Of a stretch of DNA of 7,338 nt, positions 1 to 6,014 are shown one piece after another. Under the pieces are notes generated by a model. The model made no database searches. It was not told where the DNA came from and saw nothing but the letters and a program-made list of their open reading frames with translations. Each line of letters begins with the position of its first letter. Positions within the stretch are counted from its first letter, which is position 1. This stretch comes from a bacterium (lineage in GTDB: Bacteria > Desulfobacterota > DSWW01). Location: assembly GCA_030609865.1 (NCBI GenBank), contig JAUWSZ010000100.1, forward strand, positions 1-7,338. The letters run 5' to 3'. Made by a program: the position numbers and the translations under genes.

Positions 1-76
1 AAAGAATCGCCCCTTCAACTTGCAGATTCTCCTGTTCTTGCTGGATGGGTTCTTTTCTCAAACTCAGTCGCGACAC
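1..76 (-). CDS. Possible 5' end of an unidentified divergent gene (partial)
   Basis: An open minus-strand frame begins at a GTG (74-76) and runs off the left edge of the window for 25 codons. It reads MSRLSLRKEPIQQEQENLQV and then EGAIL, a polar N-terminus that looks like a real protein. I do not recognise a family and assign no function. Upstream of the GTG, on the minus strand, is an AGAGGA purine run (82-87) with 5 bases of spacing, which is a plausible ribosome-binding site. The arrangement would be divergent from hflX, with about 165 bp between the two starts, a normal shared promoter region. The call rests only on the open frame, the start and the Shine-Dalgarno-like stretch. Seventy-five bases can be open by chance, so confidence is low. 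Confidence 0.35.
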   Translation of the reverse strand, partial: MSRLSLRKEPIQQEQENLQVEGAIL

Positions 77-104
77 CGAGGTCCTCTTTTCCCACCAAAC
101 CGAA

Positions 105-110
105 TATAAT
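105..110 (+). promoter_or_regulatory. Candidate -10 box upstream of hflX
   Basis: A perfect TATAAT lies at 105-110 in otherwise GC-rich DNA, 130 bases before the proposed hflX start. No convincing TTGACA-like -35 is seen 16-18 bases upstream; the sequence there is roughly TCCTCT. If used, transcription would start near 117 and leave a leader of about 125 nt. It also sits in the gap between two possibly divergent genes. Treat it as a weak prediction. Confidence 0.3.
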
Positions 111-228
111 AGGATACCAAAAATCACTGTCCGGAGGAAGTCGGCGAGAGAAGAGGGCCCCTTTACTTTTCTTATCGGCTGTCGTAAGATTTTCATGATA
201 AAAATCAACACGTTAGGACCAGCCTTCC

Positions 229-234
229 GGGAGA
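229..234 (+). promoter_or_regulatory. Ribosome-binding site that places the hflX start at ATA 241
   Basis: GGGAGA at 229-234 is followed by 6 bases and then the ATA codon at 241-243. This is the only good Shine-Dalgarno match positioned for the frame that encodes the conserved HflX N-terminus. No ATG, GTG or TTG occurs in that frame between the in-frame TAG at 214-216 and GTG 433, so the site supports ATA 241 as the initiation codon. Confidence 0.5.
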
Positions 235-240
235 CGACCC

Positions 241-1929
241 ATACAAAAGATATTCGGCAACACTCTCGGGCTGAAGCCCAATCAGAACAAGAGAATCCAG
301 CGTATCTATCGGAGGCGGATTCCCCTCACCAAGATATGTACCCCGGAACTTGCACGCTATCTGTCTGAGATCTCCTGGGAAATCGGAAGGCAGACCGGAA
401 TCCTCGTCGACCGGAGGGGCTACATCCAACAGGTGATCGTCGGAGATGCGAAGCAGATTTTGCTGCCCGACCGGAAGCGCTCGCGGTCTTCGGCCGGGCG
501 GCTGTCAGGGGTTCGATACATCCACACCCACCTCCGGCCGGAGCCCCTGAGCAAGGAAGACCTGGCCGACCTGGCCCTGCTCAGGTTCGACTGCGTAGCC
601 GCCATAGAGGTCGGTCACGAGGGCCTGCCGCAAAGCGTGCACGTGGGGCTCCTTGCCCCGGGCAACCGCCCGGAAAACCCCTGGGAGGTGTGGAAGCCCC
701 TCTCTCCGGTCGATGCGGCCGATATCGACTTCCGCGCACTGATTCGCGACCTGGAAAAGGAGCTTGCTCGAACGACCCCCCTTTCGGCAGACACAGAGAC
801 AGGGGCCGAAAACCAGGGCGCGATCCTCGTGGGCGTGGCCCTGGGAGACATCACCGAAGCAGAGGAATCCCTCGAGGAGCTCAAATCCCTGGCGGATTCC
901 TGCGGCGTCCCCGTGCTGGATACCATCCTCCAACGGAGGCCATCCATGCACCCGCAGTTCATCGTCGGCAAGGGCAAGCTCAAGGACCTGGTGATCCAGG
1001 CCTTGCAGACCGGCGCGGAAATGATCATCTTCGACCACGACCTTACCCCGAACCAGATGCGCTGTGTCACTAATTTCACGGAAATCAAGGTTCTCGACCG
1101 CACGCAGTTGATCCTGGACATCTTCGCTCAGAGAGCAAAAACACGGGACGGCAAGATCCAGGTAGAACTCGCACAGCTGCGCTATCGACTGCCACGCTTG
1201 CTCCACCGCAACACGGGCCTGTCCCGACTCGCAGGGGGGATCGGTGGAACGGGTCCGGGGGAGACGAAGCTCGAGATCGATCGACGGAGGGTGAGGGACA
1301 GGATTCATCGTCTGGAGAAACAGGTCGAGAGGCTCCGCAAGGGAAGAAGAACCCGCCGCACACGCCGCAACCAGAGCGGGCTGCCCCTGGTCTGTCTCGT
1401 GGGCTACACCAACGCGGGAAAATCGACCCTCTTGAACGCCCTGACCCAAAGCGAGGTGCACACGGAGAATCGATTGTTCGCCACCCTGGACCCTGCAACA
1501 CGCCGACTTCGCCTCGGCGAGAGTCGCGAAGCGCTGATTACGGACACGGTGGGATTCATCCGAGATCTCCCTGCCGACCTGATCGCAGCCTTCCTGGCCA
1601 CGCTGGAGGAACTGCGTGACGCCGTTCTTCTGGTCCATGTGATCGACGGCTCCTCGGATCGCTGTGAAAAGCAGTTGGCCGTCGTGGAGGACCTGCTGGG
1701 TTCCCTCGAACTCGGGGAGATCCCAACCTTGCGGGTATTCAACAAGGCTGACAAAGCCGCCCCGGACACGTTGAGCAATCTCTGCCGCCGGTATCACGGC
1801 ATTCCGGTCTGTGCCCTGGACCCGTCCACCTTACCCACGTTCCTCGACAGGCTGGGGGCCCTTCTGATCACTGGGAAGAACAGCTCTCCTCTGAAGAAGA
1901 CCTCGATAGAGGCTTGTGCTGGCCCTTAG
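241..1929 (+). CDS. hflX: HflX-family ribosome-associated GTPase, apparent ATA start
   Basis: HflX is a cytosolic GTPase that binds the 50S subunit and splits stalled or stress-inactivated ribosomes. Numbering from the proposed start (562 aa), the HflX-specific glycine-rich segment GGIGGTGPGE is at about 332-341 and follows LAQLRYRLPRL. A basic coiled stretch comes next. The GTPase domain then shows G1 GYTNAGKS (about 388-395), LFATLDPATR, G3 DTVGF (about 435) and G4 NKAD (about 501). The first ordinary start is GTG 433, but the same frame upstream encodes 64 further residues typical of HflX N-termini: IFGNTLGLKPNQ, RIYRRRIP, TPELARYLSEISWEIGRQ and GILVDRRG. The true protein therefore begins near ATA 241, which has GGGAGA 6 bases before it. 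No ATG, GTG or TTG lies between an in-frame stop at 214 and GTG 433. The gene converges on the permease gene. Family assignment is certain; only the start codon is odd. Confidence 0.95.
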   Translation: MQKIFGNTLGLKPNQNKRIQRIYRRRIPLTKICTPELARYLSEISWEIGRQTGILVDRRGYIQQVIVGDAKQILLPDRKRSRSSAGRLSGVRYIHTHLRPEPLSKEDLADLALLRFDCVAAIEVGHEGLPQSVHVGLLAPGNRPENPWEVWKPLSPVDAADIDFRALIRDLEKELARTTPLSADTETGAENQGAILVGVALGDITEAEESLEELKSLADSCGVPVLDTILQRRPSMHPQFIVGKGKLKDLVIQALQTGAEMIIFDHDLTPNQMRCVTNFTEIKVLDRTQLILDIFAQRAKTRDGKIQVELAQLRYRLPRLLHRNTGLSRLAGGIGGTGPGETKLEIDRRRVRDRIHRLEKQVERLRKGRRTRRTRRNQSGLPLVCLVGYTNAGKSTLLNALTQSEVHTENRLFATLDPATRRLRLGESREALITDTVGFIRDLPADLIAAFLATLEELRDAVLLVHVIDGSSDRCEKQLAVVEDLLGSLELGEIPTLRVFNKADKAAPDTLSNLCRRYHGIPVCALDPSTLPTFLDRLGALLITGKNSSPLKKTSIEACAGP

Positions 1930-1931
1930 GA

Positions 1932-1944
1932 GGCTTTGTAAGCC
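1932..1944 (+). terminator. Weak hairpin just after hflX
   Basis: GGCTT (1932-1936) and AAGCC (1940-1944) form a perfect 5-bp stem with a TGT loop, starting 3 bases after the hflX stop. No T-run follows, so it is not a canonical intrinsic terminator. It may act weakly, or with Rho or the larger inverted repeat downstream. Confidence 0.25.
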
Positions 1945-1950
1945 CTTGCC

Positions 1951-2045
1951 GTTAGGTATTAGGTATAAGGTCTTAGCCCACCCCCAACCACACTGTCGGG
2001 CGGCAATAGCGGGGAGCTAATACCTAACAGCTAATACCTAATAGC
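1951..2045. repeat. Inverted and direct CTAATACCTAA repeat cluster between convergent genes
   Basis: GTTAGGTATTAG (1951-1962) is the exact 12-bp reverse complement of CTAATACCTAAC (2017-2028). The right arm is also duplicated: AGCTAATACCTAA occurs at 2015-2027 and again at 2029-2041, a 14-bp period. The left arm continues as a degenerate copy (AGGTATAAGG). Inside, TTAGC (1973-1977) can pair with GCTAA (2016-2020), and the adjacent C-rich and G-rich runs could extend this. The AT-rich pentad-like motif contrasts with the GC-rich surroundings. It lies between the 3' ends of hflX and the permease gene, so it could be a bidirectional terminator or mRNA 3' stabiliser, or a copy of a dispersed intergenic repeat. 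Which one cannot be decided from a single copy. Confidence 0.7.
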
Positions 2046-2060
2046 CAATCAGACCCGGGG

Positions 2061-3398
2061 CTACACTGGGAAGAATACGTATCGGAGGATAAACAGGAGC
2101 GCAACAACATAGAGTACGGGAGAAAGCTCCCGACCCTTCCCGGCCAAGAGCTTCAGAATCGGGTACGTCACGAGGCCGGCGGCGATACCGTCCGAGATGT
2201 TGTAGAAGAAGGGGATCCCGGTCATGATGAAGAAGGAGGGAATGGCCTCCGTGTAGTCTCCCCATTCGATACGCCGCATGTTCCCGGCCATCATGCACCC
2301 GACGAAAAACAAGGCGGGAGCCGTAATCGGCGGGTATCCCCCCAGGCTACGAGCCAGGGGAGCGAAGAACAACGCGAGCAGGAAGAGCAGTCCTGTCGTG
2401 ACGGCGACGAGACCGGTCCTCCCCCCGCAGGCAACCCCGGACGAGCTTTCGATGTACGAGGTGACCGTGCTCGTGCCCAGGCATGAACCGGCCACCGTTG
2501 CGATCGCGTCCGACAGGAGCGCCTGCTTGGCCCTCGGCAGACGATTCCCCTGCATGAACCCGGCCTGCTCGCCGACCCCGATCAGCGTTCCAGCCGTATC
2601 AAAGACGTCCATGAAGAGAAAGACCACAACATAGGGCAGGACCGTCAGATAGGTCTCGGGACGGGCCATCCAGCCGAAATCGAACGAGAAGAGAGCCACC
2701 TCCCTCGGAAAGCCCACAACCCCCTGCCACTCGAGTTGCCCGGTCAGAAGGGCGACGGTCGCGTTGATCAGGATGCCCCAGAGGATCGCGCCCCGCACGT
2801 GCCGGGCGGCGAGAACGCCCGTGGCAATCAGCCCCGTGAGGAAGATCAGGACGCCCGGATCCGTGACATCAGGATTCAGCCGAACCGCCGTCCCAGGCGA
2901 TTCGATCACCAGGCCGGCGCCCTTGAGCCCGATGAAGCAGATGAACAACCCAATGCCGACCGCAATGCCGTTCTTCAGGCTGGGGCTGATCGCATCGATG
3001 ATGGCCGACTGAAACCCCAGCAGACAGAGCAACAGAAAAAGAAGGCCTGCCAGGAGGGTGATCCCGAGTGCAACCTTCCATGATTCTGAAAACCCGGCTG
3101 CGGTAAGCCCCATGACGACCGTAACAAAGAAGAAGTTCTCTCCCATACCCGGGGCCTGTGCGATCGGATAGTTGGCCAGCAGGCCCATCAGGAGGCACCC
3201 CAGGAAGGCAGCCACACAGGTCGCGAAAAGGACCGCCTCCGGCGAGAGCCCTGTCGGGTTGCCCGCAAAATCCTGGGACAGGACCGCTGGCTGGACGAAC
3301 AGGATGTAAGCCATCGTCATGAAGGTCGTCACGCCGGCCAGGACTTCCGTCCGAAAGGTGGTCTGATTCTCCTTCAGCCGAAAAAGCCGTTCGACCAT
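2061..3398 (-). CDS. NCS2-family (AzgA/PbuG-like) purine permease
   Basis: Inner-membrane transporter of the AzgA branch of the nucleobase-cation symporter-2 family, whose characterised members take up adenine, guanine or hypoxanthine with protons. The 445-aa length is normal for the family. Seen in order: the N-terminal LKENQTTFRTEVLAG before the first helix; PGMGENFFF (about 83-91), where characterised members usually have GMGLNAFF; SPSLKNGIAVGIGLFI (about 138-153); FDTAGTLIGV (266-275); GTSTVTSYIES (308-318) leading into GVACGGRTGL (321-330); and FFYNISDGIAAG (397-408) near the end. About 12 hydrophobic segments are visible. The start is ATG 3398, preceded by AGGAGG with 5-base spacing. 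A TTGAAC/TAGGAA pair with 17-bp spacing upstream is a poor promoter candidate. No purine-riboswitch-like element is evident. It is a separate unit from the regulator gene upstream (154-bp gap). The exact purine substrate cannot be told from sequence. Confidence 0.93.
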   Translation of the reverse strand: MVERLFRLKENQTTFRTEVLAGVTTFMTMAYILFVQPAVLSQDFAGNPTGLSPEAVLFATCVAAFLGCLLMGLLANYPIAQAPGMGENFFFVTVVMGLTAAGFSESWKVALGITLLAGLLFLLLCLLGFQSAIIDAISPSLKNGIAVGIGLFICFIGLKGAGLVIESPGTAVRLNPDVTDPGVLIFLTGLIATGVLAARHVRGAILWGILINATVALLTGQLEWQGVVGFPREVALFSFDFGWMARPETYLTVLPYVVVFLFMDVFDTAGTLIGVGEQAGFMQGNRLPRAKQALLSDAIATVAGSCLGTSTVTSYIESSSGVACGGRTGLVAVTTGLLFLLALFFAPLARSLGGYPPITAPALFFVGCMMAGNMRRIEWGDYTEAIPSFFIMTGIPFFYNISDGIAAGLVTYPILKLLAGKGRELSPVLYVVALLFILRYVFFPV

Positions 3399-3403
3399 TT
3401 CAT

Positions 3404-3409
3404 CCTCCT
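3404..3409 (-). promoter_or_regulatory. Ribosome-binding site of the NCS2 permease gene
   Basis: On the minus strand this reads AGGAGG, with 5 bases before ATG 3398. It is a full match to the anti-Shine-Dalgarno sequence and fixes the start. An overlapping out-of-frame ATG at 3403 is too close to the site to compete. Confidence 0.8.
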
Positions 3410-3552
3410 GCCGTTTTCGCTCCGCGCCTCTCCCACCCGCATTCCTACATCAACCACCGGTGCGGTTCAACCCAAGCAACGCAAGGGGACGGAATTCGGT
3501 GTAAGCGGCAGGCAATCCAGGGATTTTGAGGGCAGTGGGTGAGCGGGCGGGA

Positions 3553-4140
3553 TCAGTGAGATGGGCGGGATGGATCTCCCAGCACTCTCAACAAATGCGG
3601 ACGAAGATCGTCGATCGTGTAGGGCTTGTCGATCACTGCCTGAACCCCCAGGGAGAGGAGTTCCTGCATCCTGCCCCCGGGGATCTTTTCGCTGAGAACA
3701 ATGATCTTCGTGCTCTTCGCCTCAGGGATTCTTCGGAGGGATCGGCAGAACTTCACGATTTCCTGCCCCTTTGGAATCGTTCCGAGGATCACCAGATCGG
3801 GTTGCAGCAACCCGATCTTGATCCCACTCTCGTAGAGGTCCCTTGCTACAACGATTTCATGGGTGTCGGAGGAGCGCCGAAGAATCTGTTTCAGGAGTCC
3901 CTCCAACAATCGTTTGTTTTCGACCACGAGGATTCTTTTCTTTTCACCGCTCGGCTTGACCGAAAAGGGGATCTGGTAGCGGTCCAGGAACTTTACCAAG
4001 TCCACCTCCCGGACCCGACGATGCCCCCCAGGGGTCCGAAAAGAAGTCAGTTTTCCATCGTCCACCCAGCGGATCACTGTCCGAAGGGAGACCTTGCAGA
4101 CCTTTGCCAGATCCACCGTGGTGTAGACGCGCTCGGTCAT
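3553..4140 (-). CDS. MerR-type HTH regulator with a degenerate receiver domain
   Basis: Probable cytosolic DNA-binding regulator of 195 aa. Residues 5-52 are a MerR/excisionase-type helix-turn-helix: VYTTVDLAKVCKVSLRTVIRW, then a wing with FRTPGGHRRVREVDLVKFL. After a short linker, residues 68-187 read as a CheY-like fold: KRILVVEN at the first strand, PDLVILG at the phosphoacceptor strand, KIIVLSE (Ser150 at the Thr/Ser position) and the conserved Lys of DKPYTIDDL (Lys172). The phosphoacceptor position is Gly120 rather than Asp, and the usual acidic pair is Glu74-Asn75, so normal aspartyl phosphorylation looks impossible. The frame stays open to an ATG at 4206, but the extra 22 residues do not resemble the family. 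MTERVYTT at 4140 fits the HTH boundary better, though its ribosome-binding site is weak. It follows the AIR-synthase-related gene on the same strand with a gap of 69 bp (3 bp from the longer start), so co-transcription is likely. Targets are unknown. Confidence 0.85.
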   Translation of the reverse strand: MTERVYTTVDLAKVCKVSLRTVIRWVDDGKLTSFRTPGGHRRVREVDLVKFLDRYQIPFSVKPSGEKKRILVVENKRLLEGLLKQILRRSSDTHEIVVARDLYESGIKIGLLQPDLVILGTIPKGQEIVKFCRSLRRIPEAKSTKIIVLSEKIPGGRMQELLSLGVQAVIDKPYTIDDLRPHLLRVLGDPSRPSH

Positions 4141-4209
4141 GAACCCACCGTCTCTTCGCACACAAGCCGTTTCCGGGAACAGTCCATCCTCTGTCCATCT
4201 TCCCATTCG

Positions 4210-5247
4210 TCATGTCGGCGGCTTTTCTTTAGCGAAGGCCTTGACGAGTTCGTCGCTCACGAAATCGGGCAACACCGTTTCTCTTCCTCCTCGAGCCCAC
4301 TTGAGGCCCTGTTCTGCTGAGCATGTCCGGCCGATGCGAACACAAGGTATGCCGGCACCTTCCAGGGCGTCCCGAACCCTTCCCTCACAACGAGGGGTCA
4401 CCACGATCAGCAGGGACCCCGAGGCGAGGAGGCCCATCGGATCGATCCCAAAGGGCGCGGCCACGATTTCTGTCTCCGGCAATACCGGAATCTTCTCCCA
4501 TTCGAGCCGGATGCCCACGTCCGCGCACGTGGCCAACTCCCGCACACCCTGGACGAGGCCTCCCTCTGTAGGATCATGCAGACCATGGATGTCAGGACCC
4601 GCAGCCTCCAGGGCAACTCGGGCGTCCTTGACCACGCTGATCCCAGGCTCCTCGAGAAACCCTCTGGCCTTCTCCAAGACCTTCCCGCTCACCCTCTCCT
4701 TCAGAAGATCGCCCCGCTCGCGAGCGATGACACAGGTTCCTTCAACGGCGATCCCCTTTGTCAACAGAATCAGGTCCCCGGGGCGTATGTTGCGCTTGTC
4801 CACGAATCGCTCTTTGTTCACCTCGCCGAGCAACTGCCCGACGAGGATCGGCCGATCGAGCCCCAGGGTAATCTCCGTATGCCCGCCACAGACAGTAATT
4901 CCCAACTCGGAACAGGCAGCCGAAAGGTCATCGAAGAGGGACTCCACCCCCGCAGCGTCCGTATCGTGCTCGGGGAGGAGACAGGTCACGAGCAACCACT
5001 TCGGATCCGCCCCCATACAGACAACATCATTCGCGTTGATGTTCACGAGATACCACCCGATCCGGTCTGTGGCGAACGTAATCGGGTCGGTCTTGGCCAC
5101 CAGATACCGATCCCCCATGTCGATCACAGCAGCGTCTTCCCCCACCCGGGGCCCGATGCGTACGCGAGCATCGCCCGCAGGCAGCTTGTGGAGAAGGCTT
5201 TCCAGAAAGGCTTGGGGGAGCTTTCCGGCGGAGAATGTCTTCTTCAT
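4210..5247 (-). CDS. AIR-synthase-related (PurM/HypE-like) ATP-binding protein, function unknown
   Basis: Member of the superfamily of PurM, PurL, HypE, SelD and ThiL, whose enzymes use ATP to activate an oxygen or selenium atom; 345 aa. Seen from MKKTFSAGKLP: GPRVGEDAAVID (32-43, the metal/ATP-binding segment), KTDPITFA (52-59), NINANDVVCMGA (69-80), GGHTEITLGLDRP (121-133) between the two halves, KGIAVEGT (164-171), HDPTEGGL (224-231) and GIDPMGLLASGSLL (267-280). This pattern matches the COG0309-like group often labelled HypE or 'AIR synthase' in archaea and anaerobes. True HypE ends in a PRIC-type cysteine motif; this protein ends KAFAKEKPPT, so it should not make the hydrogenase cyanide ligand. 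It also lacks the Cys/Sec-containing N-terminal loop of SelD. The substrate is unknown. The frame is open to ATG 5352, but the extra 35 residues are unlike the family. ATG 5247 is preferred, with an AGGGG about 10 bases upstream. It precedes the HTH regulator gene, probably in one operon. Confidence 0.85.
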   Translation of the reverse strand: MKKTFSAGKLPQAFLESLLHKLPAGDARVRIGPRVGEDAAVIDMGDRYLVAKTDPITFATDRIGWYLVNINANDVVCMGADPKWLLVTCLLPEHDTDAAGVESLFDDLSAACSELGITVCGGHTEITLGLDRPILVGQLLGEVNKERFVDKRNIRPGDLILLTKGIAVEGTCVIARERGDLLKERVSGKVLEKARGFLEEPGISVVKDARVALEAAGPDIHGLHDPTEGGLVQGVRELATCADVGIRLEWEKIPVLPETEIVAAPFGIDPMGLLASGSLLIVVTPRCEGRVRDALEGAGIPCVRIGRTCSAEQGLKWARGGRETVLPDFVSDELVKAFAKEKPPT

Positions 5248-5299
5248 GGTAGAAGAACCCCTGGCACATCTATTAGACTGCTGAAAAATACCACACGCC

Positions 5300-5357
5300 T
5301 TGCGTAACCCGCAAATCTCCAGCCCGATCATGTCATGGAGCCCCCCGGGCAAGCCCG
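5300..5357. repeat. Two small hairpins in the divergent intergenic region, possible dispersed-repeat remnant
   Basis: TTGCG (5300-5304) pairs with CGCAA (5310-5314) around a TAACC loop. CGGGC (5346-5350) meets GCCCG (5353-5357) around AA, in effect GGG-CAAG-CCC. Both lie in the gap between the AIR-synthase-related gene and the GNAT gene. The surrounding text (GACTGCTGAAAAAT nearby, then C-rich CCCCCCGGGC) has the look of REP-like or IS-end remnants, but only one copy is visible, so this is a guess. The hairpins would fall in the leader of the minus-strand transcript if its promoter lies upstream of 5357. Confidence 0.35.
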
Positions 5358-5390
5358 TGGTCCCCTGCGAAGGCAGATGGAGAAGTCGAC

Positions 5391-5419
5391 CTGACCCTAC
5401 GATGTGGTTCTGGTATGAT
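5391..5419 (+). promoter_or_regulatory. Sigma-70-like promoter for the GNAT gene
   Basis: CTGACC (5391-5396, four of six matches to TTGACA) and TATGAT (5414-5419, five of six to TATAAT) are separated by 17 bp, and TG precedes the -10 as an extended element (TGGTATGAT). Transcription would start near 5426. The ATG at 5415 lies inside the -10 box, so it cannot be the start of a protein made from this promoter; ATG 5442 or 5454 becomes the likely start. Confidence 0.55.
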
Positions 5420-5441
5420 GAAGTCTATCGAAACAAGAAAA

Positions 5442-6014
5442 ATGGATGTTCCAATGAAAAACTCTAATTCCCCCGATGGGACGTTGAGGACCGTGAGAAA
5501 AGAAGCTCACCACCCCCCCGAAAACGTATCGTGCCGGCCCTGGAACAGGCGAGACATCCCCGAACTGGCCCGATTGGCCCGGGAGCTCTATGCCTACATC
5601 GAATCGATTGATCCGGTCTGGAGGACATCGCCCGGCGCGGAAGACCACCTGAGAGTCCACCTCACAGACCTCTTCACCACCCGGCACGCAATGTCTTACG
5701 TGGCCTGCGACAGAGAGGAGCTTGTCGGGTTCATCACGGGAAGTATCACGCAACGCCCGCCCGTGATCCTGCCTCACCGGGACGGCCTCGTCGACAACGC
5801 CTACGTGACCCCCCGCTGGAGGAAGCAGGGCATCGGCACCCGGCTCTGCCGCATGATGCTGGGTTGGTTTGCGGAGCAAGGCGTCGAGGAGGTTCGGATT
5901 CATTATCAGGTGAACAACCAGGATGCACTCAGGTTCTGGGAAAGGTTTGGGTTTCGCCCCTGGACCATTCAGGCCCATCTCTGGTTGCCCGGGAAGAACG
6001 AACCGGAGACCTGA
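5442..6014 (+). CDS. GNAT-family N-acetyltransferase
   Basis: Cytosolic acetyl-CoA-dependent acyltransferase with a single GNAT fold; substrate unknown. In the 190-aa reading from ATG 5442, the domain begins at about residue 29 (VSCRPWNRRDIPELARLARELY). Strand beta-4 is DNAYVTPRWR, followed by the acetyl-CoA pyrophosphate loop RKQGIG (127-132), the Q/RxxGxG/A signature. The C-terminal part has NNQDALRFWERFGF (158-171), the usual GNAT 'N-A-x-x-F/Y-Y/W-x-x-x-G-F' helix and strand. The frame is open back to ATG 5415, but that codon is part of a good -10 box. ATG 5442 and 5454 are both possible and neither has a strong Shine-Dalgarno sequence. The first 28 residues are polar and not part of the fold. 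It is divergent from the AIR-synthase-related gene, and its last 46 bp overlap the 3' end of apbE on the other strand. Confidence 0.9.
   Translation: MDVPMKNSNSPDGTLRTVRKEAHHPPENVSCRPWNRRDIPELARLARELYAYIESIDPVWRTSPGAEDHLRVHLTDLFTTRHAMSYVACDREELVGFITGSITQRPPVILPHRDGLVDNAYVTPRWRKQGIGTRLCRMMLGWFAEQGVEEVRIHYQVNNQDALRFWERFGFRPWTIQAHLWLPGKNEPET

Noticed and set aside
45..368. Plus-strand frame of 107 codons overlapping the hflX 5' end
   Set aside because: No family resemblance, no ribosome-binding site at its start, and it overlaps out of frame the conserved HflX N-terminal codons.
505..1797. Long minus-strand frame (430 codons) opposite hflX
   Set aside because: It is antisense to a certain HflX coding frame, shows no recognisable motif, and is typical of long antisense frames in GC-rich DNA.
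3510..3530. AATCC/GGATT inverted repeat downstream of the HTH regulator as a terminator
   Set aside because: The 5-bp arms leave only a 2-base gap and there is no T-run on either strand, so it is too weak to call.
3399..3552. Purine or PreQ1 riboswitch upstream of the permease gene
   Set aside because: No recognisable aptamer core or expression-platform hairpin was seen in the 154-bp gap.
3526..4320. Plus-strand frame of 264 codons opposite the HTH regulator
   Set aside because: The opposite strand has a clear HTH and receiver-like fold. This frame has no motif and spans the intergenic boundary.
4210..5247. Assignment as selenophosphate synthase SelD or as hydrogenase maturation protein HypE
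   Set aside because: The fold motifs are shared across the superfamily, but the SelD N-terminal Cys/Sec loop is absent and the C-terminus lacks the HypE cysteine motif. No neighbouring selenium or hydrogenase maturation genes were seen.
4139..5284. Long plus-strand frame (381 codons) opposite the AIR-synthase-related gene
   Set aside because: Low-complexity Ser/Arg/Pro-rich translation without motifs, fully antisense to a recognisable family member.
5397..5978. Minus-strand frame opposite the GNAT gene
   Set aside because: Antisense to clear GNAT motifs, and its translation resembles no family.
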